The notes beneath the pieces were generated by a model that saw nothing but the letters and a program-made list of their open reading frames with translations, was not told the DNA's origin and did no database searches. A stretch of DNA of 36,986 nt from Henriciella sp. Lineage in GTDB: Bacteria; Pseudomonadota; Alphaproteobacteria; Caulobacterales; Hyphomonadaceae. The stretch is taken from assembly GCA_017642885.1 (NCBI GenBank), contig JAEPOM010000027.1:1-36986 (forward strand), given 5' to 3'. Positions 15,238 through 23,118 of the stretch are shown here, piece by piece. Each line of letters begins with the position of its first letter. The stretch's first letter is position 1. Position numbers and translations under genes: made by a program.

Positions 15238-16671
15238 ATGACCGCCGCCCGTCCGCCCCTGATCGGCCCGGTCCTCGTCCTCGACGATATCGGCGCGGCC
15301 GCGCTAAGGCTGTCGGCGCTGTTCATCACCGACGGCGACGAAGGCCCGCCGCCGGTCGAGACATCCGGCGGCGCGTATCGCGCAACTGTTCTGGCGCGGT
15401 TCGACCGGGCGACGGTCTGGCGTGCACGTTTCGATCTGCTCGCCGACCGGCCCGCCGAATACCGCTGGAACGGCGAGACATATCCTGTTGCCTGCGATCT
15501 GCGCGGCGACCTGCGGATCGCCTTTGTGTCGTGCAACGGCGAGGAGGCCGACGATCTGGAGCGCGAGGGGTCGGAGCGCAACGCGATGTGGGCGCGGCTG
15601 GGCGCGGCGCACCGGGCGGCGCCGTTCGCGCTGCTGCTGCATGGCGGGGATCAGGTTTACGCCGACGAAATCACGCAGGGCCATCGGCTGAGCGAGGACT
15701 GGCCCTCGCAGATCCCCCCCGAACCATCGCCCGCTGACCTTTCCGATCTGCGCCACCATCTGCGCGAACGGCTTCTGGATCGCTACGCGGCGCTTTATGC
15801 CGCACCCGAATTCGCCTGGATCGCCGCGCGCGTGCCCTCGCTGATGCAATGGGACGATCACGACATCTGCGACGGCTGGGGCTCGCTCAGGCGGTGGCAG
15901 ACCCATTCCGCCGTTGGCCAGACACTGTTTTCGGTCGCCCGCGAATGTTTTCTTGTCTTTCAGCAGGCGGCGGTGGAGGGCGATCTGCCGCCGCGGTTCC
16001 ATGATCCGGCGGGGCACCACCTTGGCTGGCGGGTCCGCGCGCCGGGGCTGCGCATCCTGGCGCCTGACCTGCGGTCAGAGCGCACGCGGCGCAGCATACT
16101 GGGTGCCGGCGGCTGGGCGATGATGGATGCCGAGGCCGCCGCACCGCCGCCGGGATCGACGCTGCTGGTCTCAAGCGTGCCCCTGCTGGGACCGCGCCTG
16201 TCGGTTCTGGAAACGCTGATGGTCGCGATCCCGCGGATGCAGAAATACGAGGACGACCTGCGCGACCAGTGGCAAAGCCGTGCGCATCGCGCGGAATGGC
16301 AACGGATGCTGCGGCTGGTGCGCGACATGACCTATGCGGACGGGCGCAACATCACCGTGCTTTCCGGCGAGATCCATCTGGCGACACGGGCGGTGATGGA
16401 ACTGGAACGCGGCCTCGCGGTGCATCAGCTTGTGGCGTCGGGCATCGCGCACCGGGCGCCGCCGGCGGCATGGGCTAGGGTTCTCGGCAGTCTCGCGCGG
16501 TTGGGCGAGGCGCCGCTGGCACGGCATCCGATCCGCATCGGGTGCCTGCCCGGCCGGCGCAGGCGCTATGTGGCCGAGCGGAACTACCTGATGCTCGAAC
16601 GCCGATCGGACAGCTGGAGCGCCGCCTGGGATCTGGAGCACAGCGGCGCGACCCCCGATTTGCCGCTGTAG
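15238..16671 (+). CDS. PhoD-like metallophosphatase
   Basis: A 477-residue protein of the alkaline phosphatase D/metallophosphatase type. After an N-terminal beta domain (about 1-95), the catalytic part has FVSCNGEE, HGGDQVYADEI, MQWDDHDICDGWGS and ITVLSGEIHLATR, supplying the metal-binding Asp, Asn-like and His ligands. No signal peptide is seen, so it is probably cytoplasmic. The ATG at 15238 was chosen because family similarity starts just after it; a GTG at 15148 that overlaps the preceding stop (GTGA) is an alternative giving 30 more residues. A released phosphate could help metal detoxification, as with the PbrB phosphatase of lead operons, but this is inference. Confidence 0.82.
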   Translation: MTAARPPLIGPVLVLDDIGAAALRLSALFITDGDEGPPPVETSGGAYRATVLARFDRATVWRARFDLLADRPAEYRWNGETYPVACDLRGDLRIAFVSCNGEEADDLEREGSERNAMWARLGAAHRAAPFALLLHGGDQVYADEITQGHRLSEDWPSQIPPEPSPADLSDLRHHLRERLLDRYAALYAAPEFAWIAARVPSLMQWDDHDICDGWGSLRRWQTHSAVGQTLFSVARECFLVFQQAAVEGDLPPRFHDPAGHHLGWRVRAPGLRILAPDLRSERTRRSILGAGGWAMMDAEAAAPPPGSTLLVSSVPLLGPRLSVLETLMVAIPRMQKYEDDLRDQWQSRAHRAEWQRMLRLVRDMTYADGRNITVLSGEIHLATRAVMELERGLAVHQLVASGIAHRAPPAAWARVLGSLARLGEAPLARHPIRIGCLPGRRRRYVAERNYLMLERRSDSWSAAWDLEHSGATPDLPL

Positions 16672-16684
16672 CCGCCGACGGCTG

Positions 16685-17185
16685 TCAACGGCCGGCGCGG
16701 GCCTTGCGCCGCCGCGCCTGTCGTGCCTGCCGGTATTCCGACAACAGCAACAGCCCAACGCCGCCGACCACCGCGACATCGGCCATGTTGAACGCCGGCC
16801 AGTGCCAGGTGCCGACATAGACATCGAGGAAATCCGTCACCGCGCCAAAACGCAGCCGGTCCGCCACATTACCGAGCGCGCCGCCGATGACAAGGCCATA
16901 GGCGGCGGCATCCAGACGGCTGGTGGCGCGCACCAGCAGCACCGTCAGCCAGACCGTGACCACGAGCGCCAGCCCGGACAATGCCCACCAGGGCGCGCCG
17001 CCCAGCAGCCCGAAGGTGACGCCATCATTGCGTAAAAAGATCAGGTTGAAGCCGGGCACGACCGGAATGCCGCCCGCCAATGCGTCACTGTAGGCATTGG
17101 CCACGGCCTTGGTGATCTGGTCGGCGGCAAGGGCCAGCCCGATGCAGACAGCGCCGGTCGATCCTGTCGCGAATCCTTGATCCAT
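16685..17185 (-). CDS. lspA: Lipoprotein signal peptidase LspA, metal-operon copy
   Basis: A 166-residue four-TM aspartic peptidase that cleaves prolipoprotein signal peptides. Family motifs: AADQITK near the N-terminus, FLRNDGVTFGLL, then GGALGNVADRLRFGAVTDFLDV and WPAFNMADVAVV, with the two catalytic aspartates in NVADR and FNMAD. It is transcribed away from the MerR gene and has a MerR-type promoter at 17248-17278, so it is metal-induced rather than a housekeeping copy. In the lead operon of Cupriavidus metallidurans an LspA (PbrC) is co-regulated in the same way. Confidence 0.92.
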   Translation of the reverse strand: MDQGFATGSTGAVCIGLALAADQITKAVANAYSDALAGGIPVVPGFNLIFLRNDGVTFGLLGGAPWWALSGLALVVTVWLTVLLVRATSRLDAAAYGLVIGGALGNVADRLRFGAVTDFLDVYVGTWHWPAFNMADVAVVGGVGLLLLSEYRQARQARRRKARAGR

Positions 17186-17247
17186 TGTCGTGCCCTTTTT
17201 GCATTCGATTTCGGGACGGCATGACGCCGCACCTGCGATTGACAGGC

Positions 17248-17278
17248 CTTTTACAAGCTTTAGCCACTAGAGGTTCAA
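17248..17278 (-). promoter_or_regulatory. MerR-type promoter/operator of lspA
   Basis: On the minus strand, -35 TTGAAC (17273-17278) and -10 TAAAAG (17248-17253) are separated by 19 bases. The TTGAACCTCTAGT start and the following GCT--AGCT are shared with the ATPase promoter at 10897-10927. It lies 110 bases upstream of the divergently oriented merR gene. Confidence 0.75.
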
Positions 17279-17388
17279 GCGAAATCTGGTGGTGCCGGCG
17301 ACGCGTCGCGATCCTTGTCGATACGGGGCCTTTCGCCCGGTCCGCCGTCCGTCCATAATGCGCAAGTCACTGTAGAGACGAGGCCGGG

Positions 17389-17817
17389 ATGCTGACCATC
17401 GGAACATTGTCGCGCAAGACCGGGACCAAGGTCCAGACGGTGCGCTATTACGAGCAGATCGGCCTGTTGCGCGAACCGGGCCGCACCGCGGGCGGGCAGC
17501 GCCGGTATGAAGAGGCCGATCTGGACCGGCTCGCCTTTATCCGGCACGCGCGGCAGCTTGGCTTTGCGCTCGACGCGATCCGCGAATTGCTCGACCTGTC
17601 GGATCATCCGCAGCAGTCCTGCGCCGACGCGGATTCGATTGCCCGACGCCAGTTGAAACAGGTCGAACAGCGGCTTTTGCGGCTTCAGGCGCTGCAAAAG
17701 GAACTGAAACGGATGATTGCCGAATGCAGCGGCGACCGGATGGCCGACTGCCGCGTTCTCGAAGTGCTGCGCGACCACTCCGAATGCCTGACCGCGCATG
17801 ACGATATCGGCGCGTGA
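17389..17817 (+). CDS. MerR-family metal sensor (CadR/PbrR/ZntR-like)
   Basis: A 142-residue transcription activator. The N-terminal winged helix-turn-helix reads LTIGTLSRKTGTKVQTVRYYEQIGLL and GGQRRYEEADLDRLAFIRHARQLGF. A dimer helix follows, then a metal-binding C-terminus. Cys78, Cys113 and Cys121 match the three-cysteine Cd/Pb/Zn sensor pattern, with His130 and Cys133 as possible extra ligands. It is divergent from lspA, whose promoter has a 19-bp-spacer operator, and an equivalent operator precedes the P1B-2 ATPase. Both are inferred targets. Which metal it prefers cannot be decided from sequence. Confidence 0.93.
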   Translation: MLTIGTLSRKTGTKVQTVRYYEQIGLLREPGRTAGGQRRYEEADLDRLAFIRHARQLGFALDAIRELLDLSDHPQQSCADADSIARRQLKQVEQRLLRLQALQKELKRMIAECSGDRMADCRVLEVLRDHSECLTAHDDIGA

Positions 17818-17884
17818 GTGCGACCTGCGGGAACCGATTTGCGGTCAGGCTGGTTCGGTCTGCAAGAGATAGGGACGGAACGGA

Positions 17885-18574
17885 GTGACAGAAGCCTGGA
17901 TTTACACGCTCGCGCCCGCAATTCTGGCGGTGATTGCGTCTTGGGTCGCCGTCAGGTTCCGTCCTGGCCCGCTGACGATCAGCGCGATCCAGCATTTTGC
18001 CGCCGGCGTGGTCTTTGCCGCCGCGGCCGGTGAGATCCTTCCGGACATCAAGCACCAGGGGTCCGCAATCGCCACCCTTGTCGGCGGGTCGGCTGGGGTC
18101 GCCGTGATGCTGCTGGTCAAGCAGATCGAGGGTTACATCAAAGGTCCGGCGGGCCTTTTGACGACGATCGGGATCGACATTCTGATCGACGGGCTGGTGT
18201 TGGGCATCGCGTTTGCTGCTGGTGCGAAAGCGGGCCTGTTGCTGACCGTCGCGCTGTCGCTCGAAGTCGTGTTTCTGGGGCTGGCGCTGACCACGGAACT
18301 GACCACCTCGGGCTGGACCAGACGGCGCACTGTCGCGGTTACGGCGGGGCTGATGGTGCTGATGCCGTTGGGCGCGGTTCTGGCCACGCCCGTCGCCGCC
18401 CTGTCTGCGCCGGTGGTGACGGGTTTTCTGGCGTTCGGCCTGGTCGCGCTGCTGTATCTGGTGACCGAGGAACTGCTGGTCGAGGCGCATGAGACACCCG
18501 ACCGGCCCTGGGTCGCGGCGATGTTCTTTGTTGGCTTCCTGTTGCTGTTGCTGCTCGAAGAGATGATCGGATGA
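17885..18574 (+). CDS. ZIP-family metal transporter
   Basis: A 229-residue membrane protein with about seven hydrophobic segments. ZIP-like features are IQHFAAGVVFAAAAGEILPD in TM2, GIDILIDGLVLGIAFAAG in TM4 (an Asp where many ZIPs have His) and LSLEVVFLGLAL in TM5, with a final VTEELLVEAHE before the last segment. The start is GTG 17885. ZIP proteins move Zn or other divalent ions toward the cytoplasm, so its presence in an efflux cluster is unusual; it may be a variant with a different role. It follows the merR gene by 67 bases and precedes a CDF gene by 6 bases. Confidence 0.78.
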   Translation: MTEAWIYTLAPAILAVIASWVAVRFRPGPLTISAIQHFAAGVVFAAAAGEILPDIKHQGSAIATLVGGSAGVAVMLLVKQIEGYIKGPAGLLTTIGIDILIDGLVLGIAFAAGAKAGLLLTVALSLEVVFLGLALTTELTTSGWTRRRTVAVTAGLMVLMPLGAVLATPVAALSAPVVTGFLAFGLVALLYLVTEELLVEAHETPDRPWVAAMFFVGFLLLLLLEEMIG

Positions 18575-18580
18575 CCCGCC

Positions 18581-19489
18581 ATGCCGCATGACCACGATCA
18601 TCTGGACCCAGAGTCTGGCGACCGGCGGGTCGGCATCGCGATCTGGGCGAATGGCATCCTGACCGTCGCCCAGGTCGCCGGCGGGATCTTTGCCGGCAGT
18701 CTGGCGCTGATCGCCGATGCGCTGCACAATTTTTCCGACATGGCGTCGCTGATCATCGCCTTTGGCGCGCGCAAGATCGCCCGCCGTCCGGCCGATGCGC
18801 GGATGACCTTTGGCTATGGCCGGATCGAGATCGTGGCCGCCCTGATCAACTATACGACGCTGATCGTGATCGGGCTTTATCTGATCTACGAGGGCGGGAT
18901 GCGGATGATCGACCCGCCCGAGGTCAAGGGCTGGTGGGTGGTCTGGCTTGGCGGTATCGCGCTGGTCGTCGACACGGCGACGGCCCTGCTGACCTGGTCG
19001 ATGCAGAAGGGCAGCGTGAATATCCGGGCCCTGTTCATCCATAATCTGTCGGATGCGCTGGCCTCGGTCGCGGTGATCGTCGGCGGCGTGCTGATCCTGC
19101 TTTACGATATCCGCTGGGTCGATCCGGCGATCACCATCCTGATCGCGGTCTATATCCTTTACCTTGCCTTTACCGAGATTGGCGGCACGATCCACACCCT
19201 GATGCTGGGCAGCCCGCCCGACATCGACACCGACGAGGTTCTGGACGCGGTTGCCGCCATCGATGGCGTCGCCGGCGTGCATCACGCCCATTTCTGGCAG
19301 ATGGAGGAACACGCCGCCGCGCTGGATACCCATGTGGTGATCGATATCGACCGCTGGGACGCGGTGGAGGAGATCAAGCGCGCGATCAAGGCGGAGTTGA
19401 AGGAGACTTTCGGTATCGGCCACACGACGCTGGAATGCAAACGGTCGGACCGGGCGCACCTCGATGCCGACCGGTATGGCCACGGCTGA
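18581..19489 (+). CDS. Cation diffusion facilitator (second copy)
   Basis: A 302-residue CDF transporter, distinct from the copy at 13787-14698. Metal-site motifs are ALHNFSDMAS in TM2 and FIHNLSDALAS in TM5 (both HxxxD), the standard Zn-type four-ligand site. The N-terminus MPHDHDHLD and the C-terminal GVHHAHFWQMEEHAAALDTHVV are His-rich. It is 6 bases from the upstream ZIP gene, so co-transcription with it and merR is likely. Likely substrate is Zn or Cd. Confidence 0.92.
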   Translation: MPHDHDHLDPESGDRRVGIAIWANGILTVAQVAGGIFAGSLALIADALHNFSDMASLIIAFGARKIARRPADARMTFGYGRIEIVAALINYTTLIVIGLYLIYEGGMRMIDPPEVKGWWVVWLGGIALVVDTATALLTWSMQKGSVNIRALFIHNLSDALASVAVIVGGVLILLYDIRWVDPAITILIAVYILYLAFTEIGGTIHTLMLGSPPDIDTDEVLDAVAAIDGVAGVHHAHFWQMEEHAAALDTHVVIDIDRWDAVEEIKRAIKAELKETFGIGHTTLECKRSDRAHLDADRYGHG

Positions 19490-19504
19490 TCGTCGGGCGC
19501 TGCG

Positions 19505-20584
19505 TCAGAGCTGATGAATGGTGATCGCCGTCGCCATGACGACCCCGAACAGGGTGAAGCTGACCAGGGCCAGGCTTTGCCCCAGGCGCCGGTTCGGCGC
19601 GTCGACCTTGATCCGCAATTCCGCCGCCGTTTCGGGAAATTCAAGGGCGGCGGTGTTGGACCCGGTCCATTCGTAGCGCCGCGCAAAGCGCCGCTCCTCG
19701 GCGGCGTTCCAGCCGTAAAACGTCACCATGATCGCGATGACGGTCATCATGCTGGCGGGCACCCAGATGATATGGCCGCCGCCGGTTTCGTCGATCAGCG
19801 GCGCGATCCCAAAGAGCCGCCCTTCGATATCGTAGGCGGCGTAAAGCACGACCTCCTTCAATGTCGTGAGGGCGCCAAGCAGAATGTTCGACACGATCGT
19901 GGCAATCAGCAGAAACACCCGCAGCCCATGCCCCTGACCGGCCCTGGTATCGCGGCGCGAAAAGATCATCGCAAAGAAGATGAACCCGGCGGCCAACATG
20001 GTGATGTGCATCGTGTAGTGGATCGCCGGATCCAGCAGGGCGGCGTTGTGGATCGGCGGTACCTGCCAGACATAAAGTGACAGCACGAACAGCACGAACG
20101 CCGGCCAGGGCCTTGTCAGTGTCGAAAACAGGGCCGAAAGCCCGCGGCTGGCCAGAAGCGGCGCGATCACCCGTTTTCGCACCTGTCGCGGCAGACCGGC
20201 GATCAGCACGGCTTCGGGGTAGGCCAGCACGATCAGCATCGGCCCGACCATGCGCAGCAGCAGATGCTGGATCTGGTGCGCCACGAACAGGCGTTCCCCC
20301 ATCGCATCGACCGGCGATTGCAAGGCCAGAAACAGCGCCAGAATCCCGGTGCCGAACAGCAGGTGCCGCAGCCCCTGTCGCGGTGTCGCGCTGGTTCGCC
20401 GCCGGATCGCCCCGCGCAGATAGATCGCCAGGGTCAGGGCGACAAGGCCGCTGACCTCGGGCGTCAGATTCCAGGCCGACCAGGCGGTTTCCCCGGTCAG
20501 GCCCCCGCCACCATGCGCCATCGCCTGCGGCGCGGACAACAAGAGTGCAACTGCCGAAAATGCTACGGCCAATCTGGTTTTCAT
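19505..20584 (-). CDS. CtaG-like cytochrome c oxidase assembly/copper membrane protein
   Basis: A 359-residue protein with a signal-like N-terminus (about 1-23, ending AMAHGGGG) and at least seven membrane segments. The CtaG_caa3 family pattern is present: LALQSPVDAMGERLFVAHQIQHLLLRMVGPML, YVWQVPPIHNAALLDPAIHYTMHITMLAAGFIFF and GGGHIIWVPASMM, with conserved histidines that could bind copper. CtaG_caa3 proteins are linked to copper insertion into oxidases. It is divergent from the disrupted Cys-rich gene and converges on the CDF gene. It is the only reverse-strand gene of this block. Confidence 0.85.
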   Translation of the reverse strand: MKTRLAVAFSAVALLLSAPQAMAHGGGGLTGETAWSAWNLTPEVSGLVALTLAIYLRGAIRRRTSATPRQGLRHLLFGTGILALFLALQSPVDAMGERLFVAHQIQHLLLRMVGPMLIVLAYPEAVLIAGLPRQVRKRVIAPLLASRGLSALFSTLTRPWPAFVLFVLSLYVWQVPPIHNAALLDPAIHYTMHITMLAAGFIFFAMIFSRRDTRAGQGHGLRVFLLIATIVSNILLGALTTLKEVVLYAAYDIEGRLFGIAPLIDETGGGHIIWVPASMMTVIAIMVTFYGWNAAEERRFARRYEWTGSNTAALEFPETAAELRIKVDAPNRRLGQSLALVSFTLFGVVMATAITIHQL

Positions 20585-20756
20585 TGAAACGCTTCCAGTG
20601 TTTACGTGGGGTGTCTATCTCGGCGATCCGTCAGATTCCAGACCGCGAACCGCAGGCGGAACACTTGGTCACAGCATGGTGCCTGCCTCGTTCCGTCCAG
20701 GTTCAAGCAGGTTTCCGCATGCGGCGGTCTGTCACCGCAAGTTGATGCAATGATTC

Positions 20757-20787
20757 TTGACCTTTCCCCAAGGCATGGTCGTAAATG
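20757..20787 (+). promoter_or_regulatory. CueR-like promoter before the disrupted Cys-rich gene
   Basis: A TTGACC -35 box (20757-20762) and a TAAATG -10 box (20782-20787) are 19 bases apart, the MerR-type spacing. The spacer region holds a dyad GACC...GGTC with inner CC/GG pairs, reminiscent of copper-responsive CueR operators (ACCTTCC-GGAAGGT). The first ATG at 20794 is only 6 bases after the -10 box, so the transcript would be nearly leaderless. No cueR gene is seen in the window. Confidence 0.55.
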
Positions 20788-20821
20788 CGTCCCATGATCA
20801 AGGTTCTGCTTCAAATCCTGG

Positions 20822-20830
20822 CCGTCGCCC
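20822..20830. repeat. Target duplication, left copy (CCGTCGCCC)
   Basis: CCGTCGCCC occurs here and again at 21991-21999, directly flanking the IS4-family element, showing a single insertion event. Confidence 0.92.
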
Positions 20831-21990
20831 CACACTGCACGACACTGGGTAGCTGAGGGCGCTGAATGGTGGTTTTCTGGGGGACTCTTCCCTGGAAAGG
20901 AACGTTCCCTTGAGCACCCAAGCGATCACCGCCCTCGCGTCGAGGCTATCGCCGCATGTTTCGCTGAGCAAGACGCGGCTCGAGACGCTGTGCCTTCTAA
21001 TTGTGGCGATGATCAGCGCCCGAACGGTCAACCTCAGCCATCTTGCCTGCGAGCGCGCCGGCCCCGTTCTGATTGCATCGACCTATCGACGACTGCAACG
21101 CTTCTTCCAGCACGTCAGCCTTCCTGAGGACTGGTCAGCTCGCCTCATCCTTCGGCTCCTCGGCCTGAAAGGCGCGTGGCATCTTTGCCTCGACCGGACG
21201 AACTGGAAGATCGGCGCGCGCGACGTCAACATCCTGATGCTGGCGATTGCGACGCCGCGGTTTCGGGTGCCCTTGATGTGGACGGTGCTGGATAAGGCGG
21301 GCAACAGCAATGCCGATGAGCGCATCGCATTGATGCGGCGTTACCTTGCCCTGTTCGGGTCGGGATCGGTCCAGATCCTTCTGGCCGATCGGGAGTTCAT
21401 CGGACTGAAATGGCTCAATTTTCTCGAGGCGAGCGCAATCCCGTTCGCGATCCGCGTGAAGGCGGGCTTGATCGTGAGCACCGAGGACGGGCGCAAGCTG
21501 AGCCTGCGGTCGCGGCTGACGAAATGCCGGGCTATACGGAAGTTCCGGGCCACCTTCCCAGCCCAGGGAGATGCAGAGGCCTTGACGCTGACCTTCTCGG
21601 CGAAACGCATCAAGGGCGGTGAATTGCTCATCGTCGCAAGCAATGCGCCGGACAAGAATGGCCTCAACGCCTACCGCCGCAGGTGGTCCATCGAATGTCT
21701 CTTCGGGGATGCCAAAACCCGGGGCCTGAACCTCGAGGACACCCGGCTGCAAATCGCCGCAAAGTTGCACCTGCTGCTGGCCATCGTCGCCCTCGCCATC
21801 GCCTGGACCAACAAGACCGCCTCAGTGCTCACCGGCAAGGGAAAGCTGCCACGCAAGACCGAAGGGCATTACGCCAAGTCATGGTTCCGAACCGGCTTTG
21901 ACGAGGTTCGAAGGCTCCTGCGAACGGACCCCCAAGCCGCCCTCAAACCGTGGGCGGCAATCCCAAAACGATCGGGAGTCGTGTAGTGTG
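20831..21990 (+). mobile_element. Complete IS4-family insertion sequence
   Basis: A 1160-bp element with imperfect terminal inverted repeats CACACTGCACGAC (20831-20843) and its complement at 21978-21990 (one mismatch), bounded by a 9-bp target duplication at 20822-20830 and 21991-21999. A single transposase gene fills it. It splits the Cys-rich exported protein gene and separates the CueR-like promoter from the downstream copper genes. Confidence 0.92.
20910..21986 (+). CDS. IS4-family transposase
   Basis: A 358-residue DDE transposase. The catalytic triad is likely Asp95 (LCLDRTNW), Asp160 (LLADREFIG) and Glu262 in YRRRWSIECLFGDAKTRG, which is the Y-R-E-K signature of the IS4 family. The start codon is TTG at 20910, with a GGAAAGGAA ribosome binding region about 12 bases upstream. 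The frame is uninterrupted, so the element may be active. Confidence 0.92.
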   Translation: MSTQAITALASRLSPHVSLSKTRLETLCLLIVAMISARTVNLSHLACERAGPVLIASTYRRLQRFFQHVSLPEDWSARLILRLLGLKGAWHLCLDRTNWKIGARDVNILMLAIATPRFRVPLMWTVLDKAGNSNADERIALMRRYLALFGSGSVQILLADREFIGLKWLNFLEASAIPFAIRVKAGLIVSTEDGRKLSLRSRLTKCRAIRKFRATFPAQGDAEALTLTFSAKRIKGGELLIVASNAPDKNGLNAYRRRWSIECLFGDAKTRGLNLEDTRLQIAAKLHLLLAIVALAIAWTNKTASVLTGKGKLPRKTEGHYAKSWFRTGFDEVRRLLRTDPQAALKPWAAIPKRSGVV

Positions 21991-21999
21991 CCGTCGCCC
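21991..21999. repeat. Target duplication, right copy (CCGTCGCCC)
   Basis: Identical to 20822-20830 on the other side of the IS4-family element. Confidence 0.92.
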
Positions 22000-22338
22000 T
22001 GACGTTCGGCGCGCCCATTGCGGGCGCGGCCGTTCCTGCGGCGACACAGCGCGCTGAGGCCGCTTCGATGACCGGCATGGCAGCAGGGTCCGCGACTATG
22101 GCCGATGCGGCCTGCCCGGAATGTCCTGCGCAGACCGGGAGCGAGGGGGTTGCCTGCATCGGCGGCTGTCCGGTGCCCTGTGCCTATTCGATCGTCGCTG
22201 CCGTGATACCTTTGGGGACTGCTGAAATCTGGTCATTGCATTCTTCGCTGGCCAGCTGGTTTACGGAAGCCAGTTTCCGGGCGGGGTCGGGCCCGCCGCC
22301 TGATCTCTCGCCTCCCCGACTGACGGTCTGAACGGCGT

Positions 22339-22355
22339 CGTCCCAATTCGGGACG
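22339..22355 (+). other. Small hairpin after the Cys-rich gene
   Basis: CGTCCC (22339-22344) pairs with GGGACG (22350-22355) over a 5-base loop, 8 bases after the stop codon. No T-tract follows, so it is a weak terminator or a processing/stability hairpin. The rest of 22332-22563 shows no convincing gene. Confidence 0.4.
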
Positions 22356-22563
22356 GCTGTTGGCGCTGTTTGTTCGGCGCCGGGACATCAGATCAAGGCG
22401 ACCGCATGACATTTCCATCGACATTGTTCCGACGAGCGGAGTCTTCGCTCGGGCGGAGTCTGGGCGCGGGCCCGGCGTCATTTGTCAGCGGCCGCTAGTG
22501 GCTGATCCGCATTCGCGGTGCCGCCTTCACTTCGTGACACCCCTTCATCCAAGGACATCAAAC

Positions 22564-23049
22564 ATGAAAACGTCTATCTCCTTTACCCGCAGAACCCTGC
22601 TTGGCGGGGCGGCAACGCTGATCGCCGGTCTTGCCGCCGCGCCCGGATTTGCGCAGATGACCCTTGCGCCAGCCGTCACCGCCGAAAAGGTGACGCTGTT
22701 CAAGGACCCCAATTGCGGCTGTTGCCAAGGCTATGCCGATTACCTCACGGCGAACGGTTTCGAGGTCGAGGTCATCCCGACCGAAGATCTGGGGCAGATG
22801 ACTGACGCTGCCGGCATCCCGGCGGACTTTGCCGGCTGCCACCTGTTCAACATCGGCGACTATGCGTTCAGCGGCCATATTCCGCTGGCGAGCCTGGGCA
22901 AGTTTCTGACCGAACGGCCCGAGATGATCGGGCTGACGGTGCCGGGCATGCCGATGGGGTCGCCGGGCATGGGCGGCGAGAAGATGGGGCCGCTTGAGGT
23001 TTTTGCATTGCAGGCCGAGCAGGCTCCGACGGTTTACGCCGTCGAATGA
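22564..23049 (+). CDS. DUF411 exported metal-binding protein
   Basis: A 161-residue protein. The N-terminus has a twin-arginine-like start (TRRTLLGGAATLIAGLAAAPGFA), so it is exported. The mature part matches DUF411: VTLFKDPNCGCCQGYADYL with Cys51, Cys53 and Cys54, then the GCHLFNIGDYAFSGHIP stretch with the conserved Cys and His. A Met/Gly-rich segment (VPGMPMGSPGMGGEKMG) near the C-terminus could bind copper(I). DUF411 proteins often occur with copper-resistance genes. The ATG at 22564 follows AAGGACATCAA. It precedes the 43-residue membrane peptide gene. Confidence 0.88.
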   Translation: MKTSISFTRRTLLGGAATLIAGLAAAPGFAQMTLAPAVTAEKVTLFKDPNCGCCQGYADYLTANGFEVEVIPTEDLGQMTDAAGIPADFAGCHLFNIGDYAFSGHIPLASLGKFLTERPEMIGLTVPGMPMGSPGMGGEKMGPLEVFALQAEQAPTVYAVE

Positions 23050-23061
23050 AGGCGGATCCGG

Positions 23062-23085
23062 CCCGGCGGTTGACAAGCCGCCGGG
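23062..23085 (+). other. Hairpin between DUF411 and downstream genes
   Basis: CCCGGCGG (23062-23069) pairs with CCGCCGGG (23078-23085) over an 8-base loop, with no T-tract. It could modulate downstream expression or mRNA stability. Confidence 0.45.
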
Positions 23086-23118
23086 GCGGAACGAGGTGAA
23101 GAGACAGGGGTGATCGGG

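Larger units (their letters stand above)
20794..22331 (+). pseudogene. Exported Cys-rich small protein, split by IS4 insertion
   Basis: Removing the IS4-family element (20831-21990) and one copy of the 9-bp duplication restores a single 122-residue frame: 20794-20830 joined to 22000-22331. It begins MIKVLLQILAVALTFGAPIAGA, a signal peptide, followed by a Met/Ala-rich stretch and a cysteine cluster CPECP and CIGGCPVPC, then a hydrophobic segment. The cysteine pairs and copper-gene neighbourhood suggest a periplasmic copper-binding protein, but no family is recognised. The insertion leaves only the first 12 codons attached to the promoter; the rest (ATG 22068 internal) is likely silent. Confidence 0.75.

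Noticed and set aside
17537..19483. Long reverse-strand frame of 648 codons
   Set aside because: It is antisense to merR, the ZIP gene and the CDF gene, and its Gln/His/Arg/Asp-rich translation shows no family.
20602..20835. Reverse-strand frame with several cysteines upstream of ctaG
   Set aside because: It overlaps the promoter region of the divergent gene, has no ribosome binding site and would be cut by the IS4 end; probably chance.
22360..22563. 68-codon upstream extension of the DUF411 frame
   Set aside because: The twin-arginine-like signal peptide starts at 22564, so the upstream part would bury it.
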